A stretch of 64,000 nt of DNA from Silurus meridionalis (taxonomy: Eukaryota > Chordata > Actinopteri > Siluriformes > Siluridae): positions 9,866,712 to 9,930,711 of the forward strand of contig NC_060911.1 of assembly GCF_014805685.1 (NCBI RefSeq), given 5' to 3'. Positions 49,715-61,939 of this stretch are shown here, piece after piece. The notes under the pieces are model-generated. The model searched no databases and had not been told where the DNA came from. It saw only the letters and a program-made list of their open reading frames with translations. A program made the translations under genes and the position numbers. The number at the start of each line of letters is the position of its first letter. The stretch's first letter is position 1.

Positions 49715-49715
<1 letters not shown>

Positions 49716-49758
<43 letters not shown>
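49716..49758. repeat. (CA)n microsatellite
   Basis: Pure CA run. Confidence 0.9.
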
Positions 49759-49759
<1 letters not shown>

Positions 49760-50370
49760 ACAAAGATTTTACAGCACAGGTTATGTCAGAGAACAGAGTT
49801 ACTACATTTTTTAACTATTAAGTAATGTAGTGTGCAGTTTGGGGACTATTTAGTATGCAAGTGTGCAAACCTATACCATATGATTAGGTGAAATTGTGGA
49901 CTCGAGTAGAATGCAAGTATAGAATACTTTTAGTATAGAGAAGAAAGAATTTATAGGAGCCTAATATATATGTATATATATATTTATATTTATGGAATAT
50001 TTAGTATGCTACTACTCATACTATTAGTTATGTAATGTACAGTTTTAGATCATTTAACGAGTGATAATTCATACACACTTTGAGTATGTGTTTGTGTATA
50101 TGTGTGTGTAAATACATGTGTCAGGCAGAGCATGAACATGTGTCATAGGACAAAATGCAAATCAGAAGACGAGTAAAACCTCTATTTACAATTCCTCTGT
50201 AAATTCTATTTTATGCCTGATGCAAAAGAAACACACCCACACACACCATGACAAATGTACACACACATAGTACTGAACCCAAAGTATGATTGTACACACT
50301 ACACAGTATATGGCTGTCAAATTATTTTGTATTTGTTTCCTTTACTATGAAACAACCTGTAAATCTTTCA
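49760..50370. other. Unassigned AT-rich sequence with TAGTATGC-type motifs
   Basis: Contains repeated TTTAGTATGCAAG/TATTTAGTATGCTAC motifs, similar to those flanking the 30-bp minisatellite at 54.1-54.25 kb. No gene is seen. Confidence 0.4.
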
Positions 50371-50379
50371 GGCCAGAAG

Positions 50380-50417
<38 letters not shown>

Positions 50418-50435
50418 GTGAGTGTGTGTGAGAGA
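50380..50435. repeat. (GT)n microsatellite
   Basis: GT run with few interruptions. Confidence 0.9.
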
Positions 50436-50811
50436 GAGTGATGGTGGAAAACGATCAGGCCTGGTTGACAGACGGCTCACGCAGCTGCTCCCTTGCTGCT
50501 GATTACACTGCCAACAGTCAGATATGTGTTTTCCTGTCTTCAAAACACAACAATAGTCTTTTTTTTTTTTTTTTAGATTTCTTAGTGCATTTACATCCTT
50601 TTTGTACAGCACCTTCAACAAACACTTGCAACAGGGACCAAAAATATCGATTAACACACAAAAAAAACGTTAACACATATTACTCTTTAAATCATAAACC
50701 TTCAGCTACTTTTCACATTAAAAGAATCCCCAACACAGACCGCAGACAGATTGATGATCTCCAATAAAACATGCACTACTGGACTAATTAATACTCAGAA
50801 GCTATGACATA

Positions 50812-52365
50812 CAGGGAGTGCAGAATTATTAGGCAAATGAGTATTTTGACCACATCATCCTCGTTATGCATGTTGTCTTACTCCAAGCTGTATAGGCTGG
50901 AAAGCCTACTACCAATTAAGCATATTAGGTGATGTGCATCTCTGTAATGAGAAGGGGTGTGGTCTAATGACATCAACACCCTATATCAGGTGTGCATAAT
51001 TATTAGGCAACTTCCTTTCCTTTGGCAAAATGGGTCAAAGAAGGACTTGACAGGCTCAGAAAAGTCAAAAATAGTGAGATATATTGCAGAGGATGCAGCA
51101 GTCTTAAAATAGCCAAGCTTCTGAGCGTGATCATCGAACAATCAAGCGTTTCATTCAAAATAGTCAACAGGGTCGCAAGAAGCGTGTGGAAAAACCAAGG
51201 CGCAAAATAACTGCCCGTGAACTGAGAAAAGTCAAGCGTGCAGCTGCCAAGATGCCACTTGCCACCAGTTTGGCCATATTTCAGAGCTGCAACATCACTG
51301 GGTGCCCAAAAGCACAAGGTGTGCAATACTCAGAGACATGGCCAAGGTAAGAAAGGCAGAAAGTCGACCACCACTGAACAAGACACACAAGCTGAAAGCG
51401 TCAAGACTGGGCCAAGAAATATCTCAAGACTGATTTTCTAAGGTTTTATGGACTGATGAAATGAGAGTGAGTCTTGATGGGCCAGATGGATGGGCCCGTG
51501 GCTGGATTGGTAAAGGGCAGAGAGCTCCAGTCCGACTCAGGCGCCAGCAAGGTGGAGGTGGAGTACTGGTTTGGGCTGGTATCATCAAAGATGAGCTTGT
51601 GGGGCCTTTTCGGGTTGAGGATGGAGTCAAGCTGAACTCCCAGTCCTACTGCCAGTTTCTGGAAGACACCTTCTTCAAGCAGTGGTACAGGAAGAAGTCT
51701 GCATCCTTCAAGAAAAACATGATTTTCATGCAGGACAATGCTCCATCACACCGTCCAAGTACTCCACAGCGTGGCTGGCAAGAAAGGGTATAAAGAAGAA
51801 AATCTAATGATATGGCCTCCTTGTTCACCTGATCTGAACCCCATTGAGAACCTGTGGTCCATCATCAAATGTGCGATTTACAAGGAGGAAAACAGTACAC
51901 CTCTCTGAACAGTGTCTGGGAGGCTGTGGTTGCTGCTGCACGCAATGTTGATGGTGAACAGATCAAAACACTGACAGAATCCATGGATGGCAGGCTTTTG
52001 AGTGTCCTTGCAAAGAAAGGTGGCTATATTGGTCACTGATTTGTTTTGTTTGGTTTTGAATGTCAGAAATGTATATTTGTGAATGTTGAGATGTTATATT
52101 GGTTTCACTGGTAAAAATAAATAATTGAAATGGGTATGAATTTGTTTTTTGTTAAGTTGCCTAATAATTATGCACAGTAATAGTCACCTGCACACACAGA
52201 TATCCCCCTAAAATAGCTAAAACTAAAAACTACTTCCAAAAATATTCAGCTTTGATATTAATGAGTTTTTTGTGTTCATTGAGAACATGGTTGTTGTTCA
52301 AATTAAATCCTCAAATAAAATTAATCCTCAAAAATACAACTTGCCTAATAATTCTGCACTCCCTG
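50812..52365 (+). mobile_element. Full-length Tc1-like transposon with TIRs and TA target sites
   Basis: Ends CAGGGAGTGCAGAATTATTA (50812) and TAATAATTCTGCACTCCCTG (52365) are perfect inverted repeats, flanked by TA on both sides (50810-50811, 52366-52367). A second inner repeat pair GCATAATTATTAGGCAACTT (~50993) and AAGTTGCCTAATAATTATGC (~52155) is present. The transposase (about 51028-52039) is split by frame breaks. Visible parts: a helix-turn-helix start (~51028), WTDEMRVSLDGPDGWARG (first Asp region, ~51450), FMQDNAPSH (second Asp, ~51728), DLNPIENLWSII (third acidic residue, ~51834), then the C-terminus near 52039. With all structural parts but broken frames, it is likely inactive and fairly young. 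Confidence 0.92.
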
Positions 52366-52429
52366 TATGCTAGTATAACTTTTTTAGAGTATTGATTTTG
52401 TTAGAATGCTGATCTGGATAATTTAGTAG

Positions 52430-54065
52430 TGTTTAGTCCTTTTACACTATGTATTACTCAAATACACAAAAAAGTACTCAAATACACCCTTTTACATTAT
52501 GTAGTACTCAAATACACCCCTTTACACTAAGTAGTTCTCAAATACACCCTTGTACACTATGTAGTACACTGTTAGACCCTATGTAGTACTCCAATACACC
52601 CATTTACACTATGTAGTACACCGATAGACCCTTTTACACTATGTAGTACACTGATAGACCCTTTTACACTATGTAGTACATTGTTAGACCCTTTTACACT
52701 ATGTAGTACACCGATAGACCCTTTTACACTATGTAGTACGCCAACAGACCCTTTTACACTATGTAGTACACCGACAGACCCTTTTACACTATGTAGTACA
52801 CAGACAGACCCTTTTACACTATGTAGTACACCGACAGACCCTTTTACACTATGTAGTACAATCGACAGACCCTTTTACACTATGTAGTACACGATAGACC
52901 CTTTTACACTATGTAGTTCACCGATAGACCCTTTTACACTATGTAGTACACTGATAGACCCTTTTACACTATGTAGTACATTGTTAGACCCTTTTACACT
53001 ATGTAGTACACCGACAGACCCTTTTACACTATGTAGTACACCGACAGACCCTTTTACACTATGTAGTACACCGATAGACCCTTTTACACTATGTAGTACA
53101 CCGACAGACCCTTTTACACTATGTAGTACAATCGACAGACCCTTTTACACTATGTAGTACGCCAACAGACCCTTTTACACTATGTAGTACACCGACAGAC
53201 CCTTTTACACTATGTAGTACACAGACAGACCCTTTTACACTATGTAGTACACCGACAGACCCTTTTACACTATGTAGTACACCGACAGACCCTTTTACAC
53301 TATGTAGTACACCGATAGACCCTTTTACACTATGTAGTTCACCGATAGACCCTTTTACACTATGTAGTACACTGATAGACCCTTTTACACTATGTAGTAC
53401 ATTGTTAGACCCTTTTACACTATGTAGTACACCGACAGACCCTTTTACACTATGTAGTACACCGACAGACCCTTTTACACTATGTAGTACACCGATAGAC
53501 CCTTTTACACTATGTAGTACACCGACAGACCCTTTTACACTATGTAGTACACCGACAGACCCTTTTACACTATGTAGTACACCGACAGACCCTTTTACAC
53601 TATGTAGTACACCGACAGACCCTTTTACACTATGTAGTACACCGACAGACCCTTTTACACTATGTAGTACACCGACAGACCCTTTTACACTATTTAGTAC
53701 ACCGATAGTCCCTTTTACACTATGTAGTACACTGATAGCCCCTTTTACACTATGTAGTACACTGATAGTCCCTTTTACACTATGTAGTACACTGATAGCC
53801 CTTTTACACTATGTGGTACACTGATAGTCCTTTTACACTATGTAGTACACTGATAACCCCTTTTACACTATGTAGTACACTGATAGTCCCTTTTACACTA
53901 TGTAGTACACTGATAACCCCTTTTACACTATGTAGTACACTGATAGACCCTTTCACACTATGTAGTACTTAAATACACCCTTTTACACTGTGTAGTACTC
54001 TGTTAGACCCTCTTACACTATGTAGAATGCCAGTACACCTTTTTACACTATGTAGCATACACTAG
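52430..54065. repeat. 30-bp minisatellite with a 420-bp higher-order repeat
   Basis: More than 50 tandem units of about 30 bp, consensus GACCCTTTTACACTATGTAGTACACCGACA cut in two parts here as GACCCTTTTACACTATGTAG and TACACCGACA. Variant units recur in the same order 420 bp apart: GCCAACAG at 52741 and 53161, TTCACCGATAG at 52918 and 53338, ATTGTTAG at 52980 and 53401. So blocks 52740-53160 and 53161-53580 are a 14-unit duplication. Units diverge at both ends. The 30-bp period leaves long plus-strand frames (DPFTLCSTPT repeats) that are a by-product. Confidence 0.95.
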
Positions 54066-54439
54066 TATTCACTTTCACACAGGTACTGATGAAGGGTAAA
54101 AAGAAGGTGTCCTAGTACTTTTGTCTTTACAGTCTAATATACATTAAGCTATTTAGTATAGCATGTACTTTTAGTATGCTACGGTGTAATTCCAAAAAAA
54201 CTATTTGGTATGCACTTTAAGCATACATACTTACATTAAGTATGTTAGTATGCATAAGAGAAAGAATTTGTGCATTTTTGTAGATTATGTTTATATGCAG
54301 CTGTGTTATTCTTTAGGCTGATATGTAGCAGCATGTGATACAGCATGCTAATTAGACTAAACGTATGTAAAGCCAGGTGTAATATTTAAATGTTCAGCAC
54401 TTGCGGTGGATAATTATAACAGTGTGTTAGATGATCAGG

Positions 54440-54840
54440 AGTCAGTGACTAGAGATGGCACAAGGTCTTAAATGTCGGCCAGGAGTAGTCGAGTATGCCC
54501 CTGAAAACAAGCTGCAACGTGAACCGCTGACAAAAACTGACTGTAACACAGTGCAGCGCAGCGCAAAACCGTCACACAACTCGAACTGCGCGCACAACAG
54601 GCCATTACCGCGCATTAAACACATGTCAAGCAAAAATGAAGACACTAGCCAGACTGGAAAAGCACCTTTTACCTCAGTAAGGAGCACAAGCCAGAACAGG
54701 GCTAAAAGCCAATATGTCGACATGTTCGACTATCGCCGTGTGGAATTTTGTCAGGGAAAACGTTTGTTGATAACAAGATTGCTATCACTATCGCCATCCC
54801 TTAGATCACCTGAAAGCTGAATGTTGACAACACTGACTTT
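54440..54840. other. GC-richer unassigned block
   Basis: Stands out in base composition from its surroundings. Open on both strands (plus 54455-54820; minus 54723-54442). The minus frame opens with MSTYWLLALFWLVLLTE, which looks like a signal peptide and is followed at once by GTAAAAG. No homologous protein recognised; could be the start of an unknown transposon or, less likely, a 5' exon of tmem131l. Confidence 0.25.
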
Positions 54841-55330
54841 GTGTGGAACTGTTTGTAGGAGTGTGTGTGTGGGTCTTTTTCACCCTTACAGCAAGCGTAT
54901 AGAGCGCGTTTGCGAGTGTTTAATTGTATTGACGTCCCTGCTCCAGCATGTTTAAGCTGAAATAGCCCGCAGGCAGAAACTAAGCTGCGTGACGAGTAGC
55001 ACGGATGAAGATCAACATTACACCAGAAAAAGAGAGAGAAAGCTATAAATAAACAAATAAATACATTTCGATTATTTCCCTTATGCACAATAATGCATAT
55101 CTAAGTCTAAGCATAAATAAATAAATAAATAAACAGCAAAGCAAAGACAAGCACTCTAAGGGCTCTGGATGTGCAACTTGCACACCGATATGAAGGAATG
55201 TTGCAAAAATGAAATTTTACAGATTACAAGTATAAAAAAATTCGTACAGTGAGACCGCTTAGTTTTTGTCCTAATAGTGTTGTCACAATTCAACATTGTA
55301 CTGTTTCTTCTGGGTCCATCCTTGCTTATA
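54841..55330. other. Unassigned sequence
   Basis: No recognisable feature apart from short (AAAT)n at 55115-55132. Confidence 0.5.
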
Positions 55331-55334
55331 GGTC

Positions 55335-55335
<1 letters not shown>

Positions 55336-55392
<57 letters not shown>
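55336..55392. repeat. (CA)n microsatellite
   Basis: Pure CA run. Confidence 0.95.
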
Positions 55393-55394
<2 letters not shown>

Positions 55395-55658
55395 GATGTT
55401 AGATTTTTTTCTCAGTAGCCTCTGATGGTTTTTGATTAGTACTGGTTTGCCCATTGAATGTTAGCAGTAACTTTCTGCAATGGTGGCATGTCGACTGTAA
55501 ATATGCTAATAAATGACCAAATTGCAAGCAGATGACTGCAATGAAAGAGAACGTGTCTGATCGCTATTGGACAGCGAAACAAAGTATGCAAAATACTTCT
55601 GAAAAAACATGCAACACTGCTGTAGCTGTGCAGTGGGGAAGTTGTGGGTAAACAGTAA

Positions 55659-55661
<3 letters not shown>

Positions 55662-55704
<43 letters not shown>
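55662..55704. repeat. (GT)n microsatellite
   Basis: Pure GT run. Confidence 0.95.
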
Positions 55705-55705
<1 letters not shown>

Positions 55706-55836
55706 GCCGCTATTTGCAGGCTTGGCACTAAACAAAAAGGCCTGAGAGAACATAGCCGAGCAGGAGGTGTGAAACTTTGCACCAACACATTTAAAACACA
55801 CTAATCAGCTCTGACCAATTCAAATGACAGAAATAA

Positions 55837-55945
55837 CACACACACATGCACATGTATACACACACACACACATGCACACACACACATGCACACACACATC
55901 TACTGTATACACCCAAATTCCTCAAAACCGGTTTCACCATACAGC

Positions 55946-56007
<62 letters not shown>
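55837..56007. repeat. Imperfect and pure (CA)n tracts
   Basis: An imperfect CACATGCA-type stretch (55837-55900) and a pure CA run (55949-56006), separated by about 45 bp of unique sequence. Confidence 0.9.
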
Positions 56008-56010
<3 letters not shown>

Positions 56011-56039
56011 CGTGATCCAACCACTAAGCCTTTTTACAT

Positions 56040-58013
56040 TATCATCCTAACACAGAAATGAACAGCATTCATATTACCTAAGACAGTCTACTTTTGCAAG
56101 TCTTTACATTTTGCTCAGAAAAAAATAACTAAAAAATAATAATAATAAAAAAAAGTGTTTGTGGCATTTTAATCTCCGTCACCATGGCCAGGGTGACATC
56201 TATGGTCATGCATTATATTGTGTGTGACTACAGCAATTCAGACGTTCACACGATGTTCCCTTAAGAAACCATCAAAATGTCTTCCACTTCCTCGAGGCGA
56301 CATCATTTCCTGCAAACCGAAGGTTAACTAAGGAGCAGAGCAAGAGGCATAACGAAACCCCTATTACGGTAAACGCAGGGGTTACAGGAAGTGTTCGAAT
56401 AAAGGTTATTTTGAAACAGCGGAACAATTCACAATACACATACTAAGCGCAGGTATACTAAAACGTGCCATGGAAAGATTCAAAGGACTGCGGCAATCTG
56501 GCGCAATTGAGACACGAACACCTTGGAGCTGAGAGCAGGCATTTTCACAAAACATTATTTTCTTGTCAATAGCATATCTGCATTACTGATAAAGGAAGCT
56601 ATTACATAAAATATATATATTTCTTTTATTATTTTCGCTGTTTTCCGCTGACCTCCATCACACAGACCTTCCACATAACCACATCCTTTCTGATTACAGC
56701 AATAAAATAAATAAATAAATAAAAATCTGTCACACTGTACCAGACGATCCCTATAAAATCTCCACTTCTTAAGATTCTGACTGTCTGAACAGGCGGTCAT
56801 AATGTGTCCTCCATGTCAGCTTATACAATAAAGATACAAAGAAACGTGCTACGTAGTCCATTATCTGGTGTGGCTCTGGCTCACATAAACAGAAACACTG
56901 TGTGGAAAAAACAATAATGTATTAAAAAGCTTGGATAATTTTTCTGTTCAGCACTGTGTTAAATGATATTTAACAGTTTATAAATAAAAAATAATTTTAC
57001 TCCAGTAAATTAAAGTAAAAAGTGCGCAAAGCTAGCATCCTAAACTTTTTGGATGGTCACAATGGTTGACGCATTACGTGTTTTGAGACCAACAATCAAC
57101 TAGTCCTTCATGAATTACAGTTTTTCTCTACTACACAAAAGATGGGCTGAAAATTCATTCGCACCTGCAGGTTAATTTAGGTTCTGATTTATTATTACAC
57201 TGACAGCAAGTTGGATTTGAATAAAGATTTTATCAGATCTATGGAGTTTAGGTGTGATCGAAAACAATTCGAAATCTGCACGTTCACGGCTTGCTTCCCC
57301 CCCAACCTGGATTCATGTTACCAGTCGGCAACACTGCTACGAAGAAACTGCTTCTAACCATAATGAACAATTAAAAAATATATATACAACAAAAGGTCTT
57401 GTGTGGTACTATTGAATATCAAAGGAGCTCCCCTATATTCCCTGCCTTCTTAAATACTAATAGCTAAGCTGAAGACTCAATGATGAGAGAGTTCACCAAG
57501 TGCAACGATCAAACTGCAACCAGATAGTCAAATCAAAGCGAAAGTAAGCGCTGCAGCAAGCCAAAGTACATATTTCACACAGTGTGTCCTTTCCCCTTCA
57601 GCCATCAAATTTTCCCCTGAGTGTATTTTGTTCACGTTTGTACTAACCGCTTCATTGACTGTGTTTTAGTTTGATTTCGGTCAATGCTTTATCAAAAATC
57701 CTGAAATTTATAGAAAACTTAAAAAAAAAAATTATAATGTAACAGTCACATGTTAAGATTTTGCAGTAATTGTAAGTGAAATAGATCATAAGGCCACGCC
57801 CACAGAGACTTGTTTTGTGTGGACACAGGGTAAAGCAGACCACGCATTTTCCAACCACAAAGGCTTGAAAATGACTGTAATTTGAAAGTCAAAGCAAATT
57901 TGAATAATCACAAGTGAGGTAAGGCGTTAGGTGGTAAGGTGCAGCATCTGACCATCGTCTATCTCCCTCTCACAGCTCCTTTCAGACAGAATTGAAAACT
58001 CGACAAACCTTAA

Positions 58014-58015
<2 letters not shown>
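56040..58015. other. Unassigned sequence
   Basis: About 2 kb with no exon, tandem repeat or transposon end that I can name. Probable intron or 5' flank of tmem131l. Confidence 0.5.

Positions 58016-58017
<2 letters not shown>

Positions 58018-58082
<65 letters not shown>
58018..58082. repeat. (TA)n microsatellite
   Basis: Pure AT dinucleotide run of about 65 bp. Confidence 0.95.
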
Positions 58083-58086
<4 letters not shown>

Positions 58087-58604
58087 TGACAGAACATCAA
58101 TTCACTTCACAAATGACAATTGAACTAAAACAAAACAATGAGCATTAAAACTTTACAAGACTTGGAACTAATATTGGAGTCTAACAATCTATTGAAATGG
58201 TGATTTGAACACACATTTACAAGTCTACAAAAAGAAATAATTTTCTATATGAAAAAATAAAGATAAAGAATATATAAAGAATATTAGAATTTGAATATTC
58301 TATGACCATATTTGAATATTGTATTAGAGAATTCAAATTTTAAGCTTTGGAATACTTATCAAAGGTTTACTGTACTTTACAATGAAATCTGTATATATAT
58401 TACTTCATTTATAGCACTAAACAGTCTATAACATCTATAAATGTTTATAAATGACTCAAGCTATAAATCTCTATAACTATCCAATTTAAATAAAATAATT
58501 GCCTATTTTTAAATTTACAAGAATAAATAGAATCTTTTATTAAAGCCTTTTATTTTTTTGTATGAAAACAATACAACTTTAAAGACTTAAGAGCTCGAAA
58601 TGAG

Positions 58605-58764
58605 ATGGACAAATATATGGCAAAAGTTTGTGGACACGACAATAGGGTTGGTATGTGCTTTTTGAACTTCCCATTCCACATTTTGTTCCCATTTACTGTA
58701 TAAAAATCTCCACTCTTCTGAGATCATGTGCCACTAGATTTTGGAGTGTATTTGTGGAGATTTA
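58605..58764 (+). mobile_element. Tc1-like MITE fragment
   Basis: GGCAAAAGTTTGTGGACAC, GTGCTTTTTGAACTTCCCAT and CCACTAGATTTTGGAGTGT match the left part of a common fish Tc1-like MITE. Cut off where the L2 relic begins. Confidence 0.5.
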
Positions 58765-60430
58765 GTTATGTACCTAAATCTTTCAAACTGGTGGTTATCA
58801 ACCCCCTAATTAAGAAACCTGACCTTGACCCTTGTCAGATGTCCAACTATTGGCCAATATCAAACATCCCCTTTATCTCCAAGATTCTAGAACAGGCTGT
58901 AGTACAGCAGTTAAGTCAAACTGGTAAATGGCCTGCTATTGGTCTCTTTATATTTGCTCCCTCTGGGTGAAATTCTACATAAACATGGTATTTGCTTCCA
59001 TTGCTATGCATATGCTACACAGCAAAGCCTGATGAGAGCGATCAGCTAAAAAATGTTGAGGAGTGTGTAAAGGAGATGCTTGATATCGTCCTTCTGCTCA
59101 ACTTGGATAACACGGAAGTGCTTTTACTAGGACCAAATGCAGCTAGAAGTAACCGTTCTGGTTACGTAGCATCTCTGGATGCTGTTTCTGTCTCAGTGTG
59201 TACAGCAGTAAAAGACCTTAGTGTGATTATTGACCCGAGTCTTTCCTTTGATTCTCATGTCAATAACATTGCCAGGATCGCCTTCTTTCATCTTAGAAAT
59301 ATGTTAGCTTTACTGTCTGGGTGTTCGAGTAAGTGCATAAATAAGCTTAAGCTAGTTCAGAATGCAGCAGCAAGAGTCCTCACTAGATCTAGAAAATATG
59401 ACCAGATCACCCTGTTTTAATCAGTCTACACTGCTCCCAAGTAAATCTCGCATTTATTATAAAATACTACTGACATGTAAAGCACTTGACGGTCTCACGC
59501 CGCAGTATCTGAGTGAACTTCTGTACCAGTATGATCCTCCACGCCTACTTAGATCAAAAGGTACCTCGAATAATGAAGACTACAGCAGGGGGCAAATCTT
59601 TCAGTCTTTCAGTTATGGAACAACTTTCCAATCAGTGTTACGGACTCGGACACAGTCAAGTTCAAGTCGAGGTTGAAAACATATTTATTTAGTCAAGCCT
59701 TAGATTAGTAGATTTTTCTTAGGTAAAGGCTCAGATCTGGAGGGATCATGGATATCGAATGTTCGGTGAACTGGGATATTAGCATGCTGTCGTCCCCTCA
59801 CATTCACACGTTCACTCAGGTTTGTTGACGGTGGTGTGGTGGGTCGTCTCTTATCCCAGAGATCCCTCATGTCTGTGTTACCTTCTGGTTCTCCCTTTTA
59901 GTTATGCTGCCATAGCGAGTCTTGCCGGAGTCCCCAACTGCACAGTGTCCTTAACTTTCATACAACAATAAGGACACTTAATAATCTATATATTTCTCTC
60001 TCTCTCTCTCTCTCTCCCCCTTCTTCCCAGGGATGCCAGATGAATGATAAACCATTTAGCATAATGGAGTTACACAGGAGCATCAAGGATGGATTTGGAC
60101 TGAAACTTAATTTCAACAGTCTGCTACACTGACTCAGGACTACAATTTGTATTTGATCATCACTGCACACCTAAACATCTTTCAGCTGTAATAAATGGAC
60201 ATTCCGTCCCACAGAGATGAGGATGGGTTCCCTCTTGAGTCCGGTTCCTCTCAAGGTTTCTTCCTTTTTTATTTTTTTCCTTGCCAGTCTCCACAGGCTT
60301 GTTCAATAGGCACTTACACTTATGAAGAACATCTTATTCATTCTTTATTCTTTATTCATTCATTATTTGTGTAAAGCTGCTTTGAGACAACGTTTATTGT
60401 TAAAAGCGTTCTATTTCAAACCATGTAAAG
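58765..60430 (+). mobile_element. L2-type LINE relic with 3' end
   Basis: Reverse-transcriptase remnants in order: NPLIKKPDLDP and SNYWPISNIPFISKILEQ (~58800-58890), KPDESDQ (~59026), LDNTEVLLLGPN (~59105-59140), VKDLSVIIDPSLSFDSHVNN (~59208-59268), VQNAAARVLTR (~59356-59388). The catalytic FADD-type box is deleted (gap near 58970). The 3' UTR includes GGTTCCTCTCAAGGTTTCTT (60242) and TGTAAAGCTGCTTTGAGACA (60370), the L2-type end block. Inactive. Confidence 0.85.
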
Positions 60431-60663
60431 TATATCTTTATGTTCCTGGTTTTGTGCACAGAGGCACTGTCATGCTGGGAAAGGCTTGGTCTGGTACTGC
60501 TAGAGAAATGAATATTACTGCATAAAAAGACAGAAATTCAGAAAAGATTTAAAGTGTATGAGTTGAACTATTGAACACTGAAATTCCTTTTCAAAATAAA
60601 AAAACTCAATAAAAACTTTAGGCCCTTTTGGACTTTGTTTGGGCAGGAACAGACATTTAAAGT

Positions 60664-60665
60664 GT

Positions 60666-60707
<42 letters not shown>

Positions 60708-60729
60708 ATGAGTCAGTTGGAGCAGTGTG

Positions 60730-60771
<42 letters not shown>

Positions 60772-60793
60772 ATGAGTCAGTTGGAGCAGTGTG

Positions 60794-60836
<43 letters not shown>

Positions 60837-60855
60837 AGTCAGTCGGAGCAGTGTG

Positions 60856-60898
<43 letters not shown>
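60664..60898. repeat. Compound VNTR: (GT)n alternating with a 27-bp unique spacer
   Basis: Four GT runs separated by three copies of ATGAGTCAGTTGGAGCAGTG plus TGAAG. The whole (GT)n-plus-spacer unit of about 65-70 bp is tandemly repeated; the last spacer has one change (GTCGGAG). Confidence 0.9.
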
Positions 60899-60899
<1 letters not shown>

Positions 60900-61265
60900 A
60901 TTTCACTAGACTGAATGTGCGCATTCATCGCTCTGACTCTCAGCTGTAAGATTTCAGTAGCTGGTGCACTTGCTTTAATGTGTCTATTAAAAGCAGTGAA
61001 TTCCCAGAGTGAAACCTGCACAAGCACAGTACTCTCTCAAAAGAAAAAATATGGGGGGGGCAGGGCTAAACAGATATGAGAGAAAACCGGGAAGTGTGTG
61101 ACTCTGTACAAGTGTATGTATGTTGGACTGCATTTGTGTGTGTGTGCATGAGTGTGTGATGCGAGTGTGGATGTTTAAGGCTTTCTTTTGCCCTTTTTTA
61201 TGTGTCAGCATACATGTGTGTGGGCGTAGATTAAAACCAGTAACTGCACTCAACCAAAATATGTG

Positions 61266-61268
<3 letters not shown>

Positions 61269-61301
<33 letters not shown>
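61269..61301. repeat. (GT)n microsatellite
   Basis: GT run; shorter GT-rich stretches follow to 61430 and at 61680-61710. Confidence 0.85.
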
Positions 61302-61306
<5 letters not shown>

Positions 61307-61939
61307 CTGCGCACGTTTAAAACCAGTATGTGTGCACGTCAGCATGTGTGCACACGTTTAAAACCAAGATTATGCTGTCAGTCTGTTCATAACTGTATAC
61401 TTACAAGTGTGTGTGTGTGTGTGTGTGTGGCTCTGCCTTGTGCTGCTATTATATGTCAGATGTGTATCTATAGACGAGTGTGTGTAGGCGTGCAATAAAT
61501 AAAAAATAAAAAAACAGGAGCTGTTTTGAACTTGAATGTGTGTTACTACATACAAATGTGTAAGTCTACAAATGTACAACAGCGTGTGTAGATACATGTG
61601 CCAAGCTGTGCGTGTAGAGGGTATTGTACATGAGACAAATCAGCCTACTTGCATACAAGCTCATTGTGACACAAGGAGTGTGTGTGTGTGTAGTGTGTGT
61701 GTGTGTGTGTGGCTGTAGAGGAAGTAAGGAGATGAGAAAAGTGAAAGTAACAACTCTTGGTTTCAGAAAAACTGTGTAAAGGTTGTTACACACACACACA
61801 CACACACACCGACTCAACCTTCTTTTCTCACACTCTCACACACACACACACACACACAAACACACACAGTATCAGACAATTAAGAACACGTGCACCTATT
61901 GACCTTTGTGTCTTCAAATACACACAGTTCACTACATAC

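Noticed and set aside
52681..53824. Repeat proteins of DPFTLCSTPT type (68 and 140 codons)
   Set aside because: By-product of the 30-bp minisatellite period; no gene structure around them.
52430..54065. CRISPR-like regular repeat array
   Set aside because: Units are contiguous variants with no unique spacers, and the DNA is eukaryotic.
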